A program made the translations under genes and the position numbers. A DNA stretch of 43,504 bases, taken from positions 1 through 43,504 of the forward strand of contig DASTYT010000119.1 of the NCBI GenBank assembly GCA_035764725.1, given 5' to 3'. The notes under the pieces are model-generated. The model saw nothing but the letters and a program-made list of their open reading frames with translations, made no database searches and had not been told where the DNA came from. This DNA comes from Candidatus Methylomirabilota bacterium (GTDB taxonomy: Bacteria > Methylomirabilota > Methylomirabilia > Rokubacteriales > CSP1-6). Position 1 is the first letter of the stretch; every line of letters begins with the position of its first letter. Shown in pieces: positions 25,637 through 36,177 of the stretch.

Positions 25637-26893
25637 TCAGGGCGCCGGCGTGACCTGCAGCAGGAGCGGGCGCTGGCCGCCCTTGCCATTCGACGCCCAG
25701 CCACCGAGGTAGAAGCGGCCCGCGTTGTCCCGGGCCATCGAGCCGTAGAGCAGCACGTCCTTGTGGCCCTTGGTGTCGACCGGGTAGGCGACCGACTTCT
25801 TCGTCTGCGTGTCGAAGGTCACCCACTCGAAGCGCTGGCCGCGCTGGGTCACGCCGGCGAGAAAGCGCTTGCCATCCACCGCGAAGAGCGACGGAGCGTA
25901 CCGCTCGCCGCTCGGATGGAACCAGCCCAGCGCGGTGACCTTGGCGGGCCCGTCGGCGCGCGGCTCGATCAGGTAGACGTGGCCGCGGTGCGTGCTGAAG
26001 GCCAGACGCCCGTCGCTGAAGTAGGCGAGGCCCGTGATGCCGTGGTTCTCGTTTATGGAGCCCTGGCGCACATAGTACTCGAGCGGCGTCGCCGCCACCT
26101 CGCGGAGGCCGGCGTCGTACTCCACCAGCGCGGCGGTGATCTTGTTGCCGCTCTGCGCAACGCGCGGCACGTAGGCGTGGCCGTTGGCGTCCGAGACGAA
26201 GTTGCGCGAGACGTGCCCACGCACCGACCCCACGGACACGCCCTTGAACGTGCCCGCAACCGTGTCAAACTGGATCAGCACGTGCCCCCAGTACCCCAGC
26301 ACGTAGACGTAGCGACCCACGCCGCTCAACGCCACCAGCCCCTGGGTCGTGGTGATGAGGTGCTGCCAGACGCCGGAGTCGGGATCGAGCCGCCAGAGAT
26401 GGCCGCCCCACTGGGGTGGCGCGCTCCCGTCCTCGACCTCGCCATCCTCGTCGGTGGACGCGAAGTAGATCCAGCCGTCCTCCGCGGTGACGATGCGCGA
26501 GTGAATCTTGATCTGTCCCTCGCCCTGGCGCAGCACGTTGGCTTCGCGCAGCCGGTCGAGCACGCCGCCCCAGTCCTTCCACGTGTCGGTCTCGGGGTCG
26601 TACTCCATGAGATGCGCGCTCATGCGCGAGGCGCTCGCCGAGACGCCGTACCAGATGTGGCCGTCGAGACCGCGTCCGGTGGAGCCCCACACGGCATTGG
26701 CATCGCGGAAGCCGGGCGGCGTGAGCTCCTTCGTCGCCGGCGCCTCGGACGGCAGCGCGGTGATCGGGGTGACGAGGAGGCCGGCGCGCTCCTCATACGT
26801 GGCGGGCTTCCGCGCGGGATCCGCGGCGCTCGCCTGGCCGAGCAGCACGAAGGCGGTGAGGAGGGCGAGGCCGGCTGTCCGCAGCCCGCGCAC
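25637..26893 (-). CDS. Secreted beta-propeller-like protein of unknown function
   Basis: A 418-residue protein with a signal peptide (MRGLRTAGLALLTAFVLLGQASA). The mature part has repeated blades: HLMEYDPETDTWKDWGG, HLWRLDPDSGVWQHL, VLIQFDTVAGTFKGV, ALVEYDAGLREVAATP, HVYLIEPRADG and FEWVTFDTQTKKS, giving a propeller-like pattern. No heme, PQQ or metal motif was recognised. The GTG at 26893 is chosen because GGAGG (26904-26900) precedes it and a clean signal peptide follows. It is transcribed after the alpha-beta barrel gene, whose stop overlaps its ribosome site. Possibly a lyase-like or ligand-binding propeller; not assigned. Confidence 0.75.
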   Translation of the reverse strand: MRGLRTAGLALLTAFVLLGQASAADPARKPATYEERAGLLVTPITALPSEAPATKELTPPGFRDANAVWGSTGRGLDGHIWYGVSASASRMSAHLMEYDPETDTWKDWGGVLDRLREANVLRQGEGQIKIHSRIVTAEDGWIYFASTDEDGEVEDGSAPPQWGGHLWRLDPDSGVWQHLITTTQGLVALSGVGRYVYVLGYWGHVLIQFDTVAGTFKGVSVGSVRGHVSRNFVSDANGHAYVPRVAQSGNKITAALVEYDAGLREVAATPLEYYVRQGSINENHGITGLAYFSDGRLAFSTHRGHVYLIEPRADGPAKVTALGWFHPSGERYAPSLFAVDGKRFLAGVTQRGQRFEWVTFDTQTKKSVAYPVDTKGHKDVLLYGSMARDNAGRFYLGGWASNGKGGQRPLLLQVTPAP

Positions 26894-26903
26894 GCCGCGC
26901 CTC

Positions 26904-27578
26904 CTACACCGGGTCCGGGTAGATGCGCTTGAACACCGCCGGCGAGCCCGCATCGAGCCGCATGAACGGCCGGATGCGATGCGTCCAGGGATTGAGGTCG
27001 CGGACGCGGTTCCACGCCTCGCTCTTCGGCACGTCGGCCCGCTCGAACTCATAGACGGTGAGGTACTTGGGCTGGCCGTCCACCACCATGTAGCGGCGCG
27101 CGCGGATGACTCCCGGGACGCCCAGGTAGTCGGGGACGTACACGCTGTTGTACCAGGCGTTCCACTCTTCCTCGAACGCCGCGGGGATGTCCATGCGGCC
27201 CATCTGGAGATACGGCGACGGGCCCATCGTCAGCTCGAGGGGATTGGTGCGCGCGGGGAAGATCTGGCGGTAGCCCTGGACCAGATAGTTGCGGCCGACG
27301 TGGCCGCCCGAGGCCTTGGTCCGCCACGGCGAGGGGCGGAAGCGCACCTCATCGAGGAACGCGGAGGTGCGCAGCGCGCTCACGTCCTCCAGCTCGTACA
27401 TCGCGAGGTACTTGGGTCCGCCCGAGATCGCCTCGTAGCGTCCCGCGGAAAGGAAGCCGGGGACTTTCAGCAGGTGATGCAGATGCTCTTCGTTGTACCA
27501 GCGGTTGAACTCCGCCTCGTGCGCGGCGTCCACGTCCGTCCACAGCATCAGGAGACCGGTACCGCGGGTCTTGGGCAT
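26904..27578 (-). CDS. Duplicated dimeric alpha-beta barrel (EthD-like) protein
   Basis: A 224-residue soluble protein made of two homologous halves. EAEFNRWYNEEHLHHLLKVPG with PKYLAMYELED in the first half corresponds to EEEWNAWYNSVYVPDYLGVPG with PKYLTVYEFER in the second. The W-Y-N-x(3)-H/V pattern followed by a conserved VPG and the PKYL(A/T)xYE strand resembles the EthD/dimeric alpha-beta barrel superfamily, usually homodimers; here both units are fused. The HEH-type histidines (EEHLHH) are kept only in the first half. Function unknown; such folds often help degradation of aromatic or polyketide compounds. Confidence 0.75.
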   Translation of the reverse strand: MPKTRGTGLLMLWTDVDAAHEAEFNRWYNEEHLHHLLKVPGFLSAGRYEAISGGPKYLAMYELEDVSALRTSAFLDEVRFRPSPWRTKASGGHVGRNYLVQGYRQIFPARTNPLELTMGPSPYLQMGRMDIPAAFEEEWNAWYNSVYVPDYLGVPGVIRARRYMVVDGQPKYLTVYEFERADVPKSEAWNRVRDLNPWTHRIRPFMRLDAGSPAVFKRIYPDPV

Positions 27579-27621
27579 GGAATCCTCCGGAGCCCCGGGC
27601 CGGGGCGAGGCGCGCGGCGTG

Positions 27622-28338
27622 TTACCTGCGGGCGTTCGTCACGAGGGCGGCGAAGAGGCGGCGCGCGGCGTCCGAGTGGCCGATCAGCTCCTCGGGATGC
27701 CACTGGACTCCCAGGACGCTCGGCTGTTCGGGCATCTCCACGCCTTCCACGAGCTGATCGGGCGCCCACGCCGTGGCGACGAGGCCGCGGCCCAGGGCCT
27801 TGAGCGCCTGATGATGCATGCTGTTGACGTCGACTTCCTCGGCGCCCATCACGTCGGCGAGCCGGCTCCCCGGCGCGACCTTCACCTTATGGGTGGGCTG
27901 ATCGCGCGGCTCCTTCTGGCTGTGAGTGAGCGGAGTGCCGGGCTCCGTGCCGACGTCCTGATAGAGGCTCCCCCCCAGCGCCACGTTGAGCACCTGGATC
28001 CCACGACAGATACACAGGAGAGGAATTCGATGCTCGAGGGCCCAGCGCGCGGCATTGGCCTCGAAGGTGTCGCGGATCGGCGCCACGTCGTAGAGCTTCG
28101 GGTGCGGGGCCTCGCCGAACAGCGCAGGATCGATGTCGCCGCCGCCGGTGAGGAGCAGGCCGTCGAGCCCCGCGGCCAGCCGCTTCCACGAGCGGCTGGA
28201 GATCTGCGGGGGCAGGGGCAGGGGCACGCCGCCCGCCTGCTGAATCGCATCGAGGTACGTCGAGTTCACGTACGCGCGCTCGGGTGAGGTGCCGACGGTG
28301 ATGGATGTGCTGACGCCGATCAGCGGGAACGTCGACAT
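27622..28338 (-). CDS. Class I glutamine amidotransferase-like hydrolase, PuuD/peptidase C26 family
   Basis: A 238-residue cytosolic hydrolase of the gamma-glutamyl-gamma-aminobutyrate hydrolase family. The nucleophile is C111 in LLCICRGIQVLNVALGG, with the oxyanion-loop GGGDIDPALF upstream, MHHQALKALG, and the catalytic His-Glu pair in GVQWHPEE. It cleaves a gamma-glutamyl amide bond. It is divergent, with 22 bases between starts, from a gamma-glutamyltransferase gene, so both may act on gamma-glutamyl compounds. The exact substrate is open. Confidence 0.9.
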   Translation of the reverse strand: MSTFPLIGVSTSITVGTSPERAYVNSTYLDAIQQAGGVPLPLPPQISSRSWKRLAAGLDGLLLTGGGDIDPALFGEAPHPKLYDVAPIRDTFEANAARWALEHRIPLLCICRGIQVLNVALGGSLYQDVGTEPGTPLTHSQKEPRDQPTHKVKVAPGSRLADVMGAEEVDVNSMHHQALKALGRGLVATAWAPDQLVEGVEMPEQPSVLGVQWHPEELIGHSDAARRLFAALVTNARR

Positions 28339-28360
28339 GACGCTATGTTACCATGCCGTC

Positions 28361-30121
28361 ATGAGCCTCGACTCGGTGCAGAGCCAGAAGCAGGGAGCGG
28401 GCGCCTCCGGACTCATGAACCAGGTGATGGGCCGCCGCTGGATGGTGGCAGCGGGGCACCCGCTGGCCGCCCAGGCGGCCGCGCGCATCCTCGAGGCGGG
28501 TGGCAACGCCATCGACGCGGGCGCGGCGGCGGGCATGATGCTCGGCACCGTGCACCCGGACATGGTGAGCTTCGCCGGAGTCGGTCCCACGCTCGTCCAC
28601 ATCGCGCGCTCGAAGAAGACCTACGAGGTGAGCGGCGTCGGCCCGTACCCGCGCCTGGCTTCGTCCGAATTCTATCGGAGTCAGTGCGGCGGCGAGATCC
28701 CCGCGGGGCTCCTGCGGACGGTGGTGCCGGCGACGCCCGACGCCTGGTGCACCGCGCTCGCGCGCTGGGGTACCAAGAGCTTCGCCGAGATCGCCGCCCC
28801 CAGCTACGAGTGCGCCAAGCACGGCTATCCGGTGTCCACGTTCAGCGCCGCGATGTTCGCGCGCAGCGCGGACAAGATGGCGCGCTGGAAGTCCTCCGCC
28901 GAGCTCTATCTGCCGGGCGGCAAGGCGCCCGCTCCGGGCCAGATCCTGGTCCAGCGCGAGCTGGCCGGCACCATCAAGACCATGATGGACGCCGAGGCGC
29001 GGGCGAAGCGCCAGGGCCGCGTGAAGGCGCTCCGCGCCGCGCGCGACGCCTTCTACAAGGGGGCGATCGCCCGGCGCATCGCCGCCTATCACGAGAAGGA
29101 GGGCGGGCTCCTCCGCTACGAGGACCTTGCCGGCTTCCACGTCGAGGTGGCGCCCGCGCTCCGCACCGCGTTCCACGGCTACGAGGTGGCGGCCTGCGGC
29201 TTCTCCTGCCAGGGGCCGGTGCTGCTGCAGATGCTGAATCTCCTCGAGGCGTACGACTTCACCGCGCTCGGGCACAACACGCCGCGGGCGCTGCACGTGA
29301 TGCTCGAGGCGATGAAGCTGGCCTTCGCCGACCGCGAGGCCTACTACGGCGACCCGAAGCACGTGAAGGTGCCGATGGACGGCCTCCTCTCCAAGGTGTA
29401 CGCGAAGGCGCGCCGCGGCCTCATTCACGAGGACCGCGCGTGGCCCGAGATGCCGCCCGCCGGCGACCCCTACGGGCTCGCCCCGGCCAAGAACGGCACG
29501 ATGCGCACGCCGCCCGTCCCCACGGGCGTGAGCGCCGCCCTCGATACCTCGTACGTGGCGGTGGTGGACGAGGAGGGGAACGCCTTCTCCTCGACGCCCA
29601 GCGATCCGTGCGTGGACTCGCCGGTGATTCCCGGCGTGGGCTGTGTCGTGTCCCCGCGGGGCTCGCAAGGCTGGCTCGTGCCCGGGCATCCGAGCGAGGT
29701 CGCGCCCGGCAAGCGGCCGCGGCTCACGCCCGCGCCGTCGATGGCGTTCAAGAACGGGCGTCTCTTCATGGCGTTCGGCACTCCGGGCGGCGACGTGCAG
29801 CAGCAGGCCATGCTTCAGGTGTTCCTGAACGTCACCGCCCACGGGATGCCGCTCCAGCGGGCCATCGAGGCGCCGCGGCTCGCCACGCGCTCGTTCCCCG
29901 ACTCCTTCTGGCCGCACCCCAACGCCCCGGGCGTGGTCGAGGTCGAGAAGCGGGTGCCCGCGGAGACGCGGCAGGCACTGGCCGCGCTGGGCCACAAGGT
30001 CAGCGACTGGCCGGAGTGGGACTGGCGCGCAGGCGCGGTGTGCGCGGTCATGGTGGGGGGCGACGGCGCCCGCCTGGGCGGCGCCGATCCCCGGCGCGGC
30101 GCGCACGCCATCGGCTGGTAG
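28361..30121 (+). CDS. ggt: Gamma-glutamyltransferase family protein
   Basis: A 586-residue N-terminal-nucleophile hydrolase that self-cleaves into two chains. NQVMGRRWMVAAGHPLAAQAAARILEAGGNAIDA is the classic N-terminus. The expected processing site and nucleophile is T396 in LDTSYVAVVDEEGNAFSST; the usual T-T-H is T-S-Y here. MAFGTPGGDVQQQAMLQVFLN supplies the oxyanion Gly-Gly. No signal peptide is apparent, so it looks cytosolic, unlike the periplasmic E. coli enzyme. The ATG at 28361 is used; an in-frame ATG at 28337 would overlap the divergent gene. Relatives include cephalosporin acylases and enzymes with non-glutathione substrates. Confidence 0.88.
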   Translation: MSLDSVQSQKQGAGASGLMNQVMGRRWMVAAGHPLAAQAAARILEAGGNAIDAGAAAGMMLGTVHPDMVSFAGVGPTLVHIARSKKTYEVSGVGPYPRLASSEFYRSQCGGEIPAGLLRTVVPATPDAWCTALARWGTKSFAEIAAPSYECAKHGYPVSTFSAAMFARSADKMARWKSSAELYLPGGKAPAPGQILVQRELAGTIKTMMDAEARAKRQGRVKALRAARDAFYKGAIARRIAAYHEKEGGLLRYEDLAGFHVEVAPALRTAFHGYEVAACGFSCQGPVLLQMLNLLEAYDFTALGHNTPRALHVMLEAMKLAFADREAYYGDPKHVKVPMDGLLSKVYAKARRGLIHEDRAWPEMPPAGDPYGLAPAKNGTMRTPPVPTGVSAALDTSYVAVVDEEGNAFSSTPSDPCVDSPVIPGVGCVVSPRGSQGWLVPGHPSEVAPGKRPRLTPAPSMAFKNGRLFMAFGTPGGDVQQQAMLQVFLNVTAHGMPLQRAIEAPRLATRSFPDSFWPHPNAPGVVEVEKRVPAETRQALAALGHKVSDWPEWDWRAGAVCAVMVGGDGARLGGADPRRGAHAIGW

Positions 30122-30137
30122 CACGCCCCCCGCGCGC

Positions 30138-30641
30138 GTGCACCCCGACGCCGCGCGCTGGATCGAGCTTCTCGGCCTCACGCCGCATCCCGAGGGCGGG
30201 TTCTTCCGCGAGACCTACCGCGCCGAGGAGACCATCGCCTCCGCGCATCTGCCCGCGCGCTTCGCGGGCGCGCGGGCCTTCGCCACCGCGATCTACTTTC
30301 TCCTCGAAGGGCGCCAGGTGTCTCGGCTGCATCGGCTCCGCTCGGACGAGCTGTGGCACTTCCACGCCGGCGGGCCGCTGGTGATCGAGTCGATCGCACC
30401 CGATGGCGCCGCCGGTCGCGCCGTGCTGGGGCCCGGCGCGGAGGCGGGGCAGGTGTTCCAGCACGTGGTGCCCGCCGGACACTGGTTCGGCGCGGTCCTC
30501 GAGCGACCGGACGCCTACGCGCTGGTCGGCTGCACGGTGGCCCCGGGCTTCGACTTCGCCGAGCTCGAGCTCGCCCGCCGCGACGAGCTCATCGCCCGCT
30601 TTCCCCAGCACCGCGGGCTCATCGAGCGCCTGACGCCGTGA
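30138..30641 (+). CDS. Cupin-fold protein, DUF985 family
   Basis: A 167-residue cupin of the DUF985 family. The N-terminal block WIELLGLTPHPEGGFFRETYR and ATAIYFLLEGRQVSRLHRL...DELWHFHAGGPL are family hallmarks, as is QHVVPAGHWFGA. Members bind small ligands, but no enzyme activity is firmly established. GTG start 16 bases after the transferase gene; its stop overlaps the GTG of a second cupin gene. Confidence 0.88.
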   Translation: MHPDAARWIELLGLTPHPEGGFFRETYRAEETIASAHLPARFAGARAFATAIYFLLEGRQVSRLHRLRSDELWHFHAGGPLVIESIAPDGAAGRAVLGPGAEAGQVFQHVVPAGHWFGAVLERPDAYALVGCTVAPGFDFAELELARRDELIARFPQHRGLIERLTP

Positions 30642-30961
30642 CGGGCGGCAACCTTTTCGCCGCGCTGCCCGGCGCGTCCCGGGACGAGGTGATCGACGCG
30701 CTTGTTCAGGCGCCAGGAATCCGAATCGAGCGCATCGTCTCCACGGGGCAGGCGACTCCGCCGGGCCAGTGGTACGACGGCGGGCGCGACGAGTGGGTGG
30801 CCCTGCTCGCGGGCGCCGCGCGGCTGCGCTTCGAAAGTGAGCCGCGGGAGCGGACGCTCGCCCCCGGCGACTGGCTGCGCATCCCCGCGCACGCGCGGCA
30901 TCGCGTCGAGTGGACGGATCCGGCGCGCCCCACCGTCTGGCTCGCCGTGCACTTCGACTAG
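30638..30961 (+). CDS. Small cupin-domain protein
   Basis: A 107-residue single-domain cupin. Motif 1 is partly seen in WVALLAGAARLRF and motif 2 in LAPGDWLRIPAHARHRVEWT. It lacks part of the usual metal-binding HxH set in motif 1 (the region reads QWYDGGRDEWV), so metal binding is uncertain. The GTG start overlaps the DUF985 stop (GTGA). Its 3' end overlaps the convergent MFS gene by 4 bases, with both stop codons sharing the palindrome CTAG. Confidence 0.82.
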   Translation: MTGGNLFAALPGASRDEVIDALVQAPGIRIERIVSTGQATPPGQWYDGGRDEWVALLAGAARLRFESEPRERTLAPGDWLRIPAHARHRVEWTDPARPTVWLAVHFD

Positions 30962-32250
30962 GCCGCGGGGACGGCGACTCCCGCGGGCGCCGGGCTCGGG
31001 GTCGGCGTCTTCGCCACGTTCTCCTCCTTGATGATCAGCGAGAGGCCGGAGGCGACGAAGGCCAGGATCGCCGAGGAGATGAACGCCCACGAGTAGGAGC
31101 CGGTGTAGTCGAAGATCCACCCTCCCGTCGCCGCGCCGAGCGCCGAGCCCACCTGGTGCGCGAAGTAGATCCAGCCCGAGAGCACGCCGACCGAGAAGCG
31201 GCCGAAGATGTTGGCGGTGAGCGTGGTGGTGGGCGGCACCGTGGAGATGTAGTTGAGCCCGAAGATGGCGGCGAAGAGGTGGAGCGACGGCACGTTCCAG
31301 ACATACAGCAAGAAGATGAGCGATAGCCCGCGCACGCCGTAGTAAAAGGCCAGCGGCCCCTTGCGGCCGAAGCGGTCGCAGATCCAGCCGGACATGATGG
31401 TGCCCAGCATGGTCATCGCGCCCATCACGCCGAGGGCCTGCGCGGCGTGCATTTCCGAGAACCCGTGCTCGGCCGCGTGGGGCACGAGATGGGTGAGCAC
31501 CATGCCGTTCGAGGTATAGCCGCAGATGAAGAACGTGCCGGCGAGGAGCCAGAACGCCGGATACGTCATCGCCTCGCTCACCGCGATGCGCGCCTCCGCG
31601 GGCGCCGGGGCGGCGCCCCCCTGCGAGCTGCCCTTCTCCGCGCCGTACGCGGCCATGCCCTCGAGCTTGGGGTCGTCGCGGACGAACAGGAGCGCGAGGG
31701 GAATGGCGGTGAGGAAGACGAGGCCGCCCAGCCAGAGGAACGCCGACCGCCAGCCGTAGTGCGTGGTCATCCACACCGCGGTCGGGATGACCACGAGCTG
31801 GCCTGCCGACATCCCGGCGCCCAGGATGCCGATGACGAGGCCGCGCCGTGCCACGAACCACCGCGCGGCGATGGTGGACGCGGTGGCCATGCCCATGCCA
31901 CCGGCGCCCACGGCCATGATCACGCCCGCGGTCAGCGTGATCTGCCAGAGATTGGTGATTCTCGAGGACAGGATCGCGCCCACCGCCAGGATGGCGAGGA
32001 AGAGCGCCATGACGTTGCGGGGCCCCCAGCGGTCGGCCAGCCAGCCCACGAAGGGCCCCATCGCGCCCACGAGGAGCAGGGAGATCGCCGCGACCTGCGA
32101 CATGGCCGAGCGGTCCCAGCCGAATTCGGCTTCCATGGGCTTGATGAACACGCCGAGCATGGCGCGCAGCCCCGACGCGGTCAGCATGATGAGGAAGACG
32201 GCGCCCAGGACGATCCAGCCGTAGTGAATCCGGGTCCGCGTCGCGGTCAT
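30958..32250 (-). CDS. Major facilitator superfamily transporter (MCT/OFA-like)
   Basis: A 430-residue permease with 12 hydrophobic segments. HYGWIVLGAVFLIMLTASGLRAMLGVFI resembles the first helix of oxalate-formate antiporter/monocarboxylate transporter-like MFS proteins, followed by motif A GWLADRWGPRNVM and its second-half copy SGWICDRFGRKGPL. The long central loop (~195-225) is Ala/Gly-rich. Probably a carboxylate or organic anion transporter. GGGGAGGAGCT precedes the ATG. It lies downstream of the extragenic palindrome that follows clpB. Confidence 0.9.
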   Translation of the reverse strand: MTATRTRIHYGWIVLGAVFLIMLTASGLRAMLGVFIKPMEAEFGWDRSAMSQVAAISLLLVGAMGPFVGWLADRWGPRNVMALFLAILAVGAILSSRITNLWQITLTAGVIMAVGAGGMGMATASTIAARWFVARRGLVIGILGAGMSAGQLVVIPTAVWMTTHYGWRSAFLWLGGLVFLTAIPLALLFVRDDPKLEGMAAYGAEKGSSQGGAAPAPAEARIAVSEAMTYPAFWLLAGTFFICGYTSNGMVLTHLVPHAAEHGFSEMHAAQALGVMGAMTMLGTIMSGWICDRFGRKGPLAFYYGVRGLSLIFLLYVWNVPSLHLFAAIFGLNYISTVPPTTTLTANIFGRFSVGVLSGWIYFAHQVGSALGAATGGWIFDYTGSYSWAFISSAILAFVASGLSLIIKEENVAKTPTPSPAPAGVAVPAA

Positions 32251-32307
32251 AGCTCCTCCCCGAGGATCATGCCTTCAGACGAGGCAGCGAGACCAGCGGA
32301 TTCGGGA

Positions 32308-32352
32308 CCCCTCCCCCTGACCCTCTCCCCTGGGGGGAGAGGGTGGGAGGTC
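32308..32352. repeat. REP-like extragenic palindrome between MFS gene and clpB
   Basis: CCCTCTCCCC (32321-32330), loop TGG, GGGGAGAGGG (32334-32343), a perfect 10-base inverted repeat. It is flanked by CCCTCCCCCTGA on the left and TGGGAGGTCGGGG on the right. The pattern is like the extragenic CCCTCTCCC...GGGAGAGGG palindromes dispersed in many GC-rich genomes. On the minus strand it also follows clpB by ~50 bases and could act as a weak transcription barrier, although no T-run follows. Confidence 0.7.
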
Positions 32353-32392
32353 GGGGTTCGGAGGAGCGGAATCGAACTCGGACCCGAGTGTT

Positions 32393-34987
<2,595 letters not shown>

Positions 34988-34988
34988 C

Positions 34989-36059
34989 TCATGTCCTCTC
35001 CGGCCGAAGCTTCTTCAGCTCCGCCAACAGCTCCTTCTCCTTGGCGGTGAGCCCCGAAGGGATCGTCACCTGCACCCGCACGTACTGATCGCCCTGACCG
35101 CCGCCCTTGAGACGCGGCATTCCGTAGCCGGGGATCCGGAACACGCGGCCCGTCGACGTCTCCGGCGGGATCTTCATCGACACCCCGCCCTTGAGCGTCG
35201 GCACCTGCATCTCCCCGCCCAGCGCGGCGTCCGCGAACGGCACCGGCAGATCCACGTAGAGATGATCGCCCTTGCGCTCGAAGCGCGGGTCGGCCTTCAC
35301 GGTCACGCGGAGGTAGAGGTCGCCCTTCTTGCCCCCGGTGCCCGCCATGCCCTCACCGGCCACGCGCACCCGCGCCCCCGTGTCCACGCCGGCGGGGATC
35401 TTCACCTCGAGCCGCCGCTGCGTCTTCTTCCACCCGCTCCCGCGGCAGGTCTCGCAGGGCTTGCCGCCGACGTGCCCGGCGCCGCCGCAGGTCGGGCACA
35501 CCTCGTCCATCTCGAGGGCGATCGGCTTGCGGACGCCGCTGAATGCCTCCTCGAGCGTGAGCTCGATGGCGGCCTCGGCGTCGCCGCCCGCCTGCGGCGC
35601 CTCCGTGGAGCGCCCGTCGCCGAGATCGCCCAGGTCGCCGAAGTCGATGTTCGCGAACCCGCCACGGCGGAAGTCACGCACGCGCCCGCTTCGGCCGCCC
35701 GCGCGGCGGCCGAGATCGCCGAAGATGCTCTGGAAGAAGTCCGAGAACCCGCCGAGGTCGCCTTCGGTCTCGAACCGGACCTCGCCCTGCGGTCCCCAGG
35801 TGGTGCGCCCCGCCGCGCCGGCGCCCTGCGCCGCCTGCCGCTCCCAGTCGGGTCCGAGCGTGTCGTAGCGGCGTCGCTTCTCCGGGTCGGACAAGACCTC
35901 GTACGCCTCGTTGACCTCCTGGAAGCGGCCGACGCTCGACTTGTCCTTGGCGACATCGGGGTGGTACTTCCGGGCGAGCTTCCGGTAGGCGGTCTTGATG
36001 ACCTTGTCGTCGGCCGACCGCTCCACGCCGAGTATCTTGTAGTAGTCCTTGAATTCCAT
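34989..36059 (-). CDS. DnaJ/CbpA-family co-chaperone with half zinc finger
   Basis: A 356-residue J-protein. J domain with HPD at 33-35 (KYHPDVAKD), a Gly/Arg-rich linker (~85-160), then the two beta-sandwich domains of DnaJ/CbpA ([51 protein letters not shown]). Only two CxxCxGxG motifs are present (C188/C191 and C202/C205), whereas DnaJ has four and CbpA none. It stimulates DnaK and hands substrates to ClpB, encoded 1 base downstream. The ATG at 36059 begins the J domain; an in-frame ATG 27 bases upstream is also possible. It is best seen as intermediate between DnaJ and CbpA. Confidence 0.9.
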   Translation of the reverse strand: MEFKDYYKILGVERSADDKVIKTAYRKLARKYHPDVAKDKSSVGRFQEVNEAYEVLSDPEKRRRYDTLGPDWERQAAQGAGAAGRTTWGPQGEVRFETEGDLGGFSDFFQSIFGDLGRRAGGRSGRVRDFRRGGFANIDFGDLGDLGDGRSTEAPQAGGDAEAAIELTLEEAFSGVRKPIALEMDEVCPTCGGAGHVGGKPCETCRGSGWKKTQRRLEVKIPAGVDTGARVRVAGEGMAGTGGKKGDLYLRVTVKADPRFERKGDHLYVDLPVPFADAALGGEMQVPTLKGGVSMKIPPETSTGRVFRIPGYGMPRLKGGGQGDQYVRVQVTIPSGLTAKEKELLAELKKLRPERT

Positions 36060-36177
36060 GTGGTTAGACGAGCAAGCGGCGCCCATCCCTGCGAGGCCCG
36101 GTGGGCGCCGCCTCGAACTGAGTGTAGCAGACGAGCGGAATGCCTGCCGGGAGGGCCGGCTCGCGCGCTACGGGGGA

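Noticed and set aside
28343..30181. A 612-codon open frame antisense to the gamma-glutamyltransferase gene
   Set aside because: It is Arg/His/Gly-rich with no recognisable domain, and it exists because GC-rich antisense frames rarely contain stops. The opposite strand encodes a clear family protein.
32368..32377. GTTCGATTCC on the minus strand, resembling a tRNA T-loop
   Set aside because: The flanking bases cannot form the T-stem, and no anticodon arm or acceptor stem is found upstream.
36060..36177. Heat-shock control element (CIRCE or sigma-32 promoter) upstream of the dnaJ-clpB operon
   Set aside because: No TTAGCACTC-type inverted repeat and no CTTGAA/CCCCAT pattern. Only a TACACT -10-like hexamer at 36126-36121 without a matching -35.
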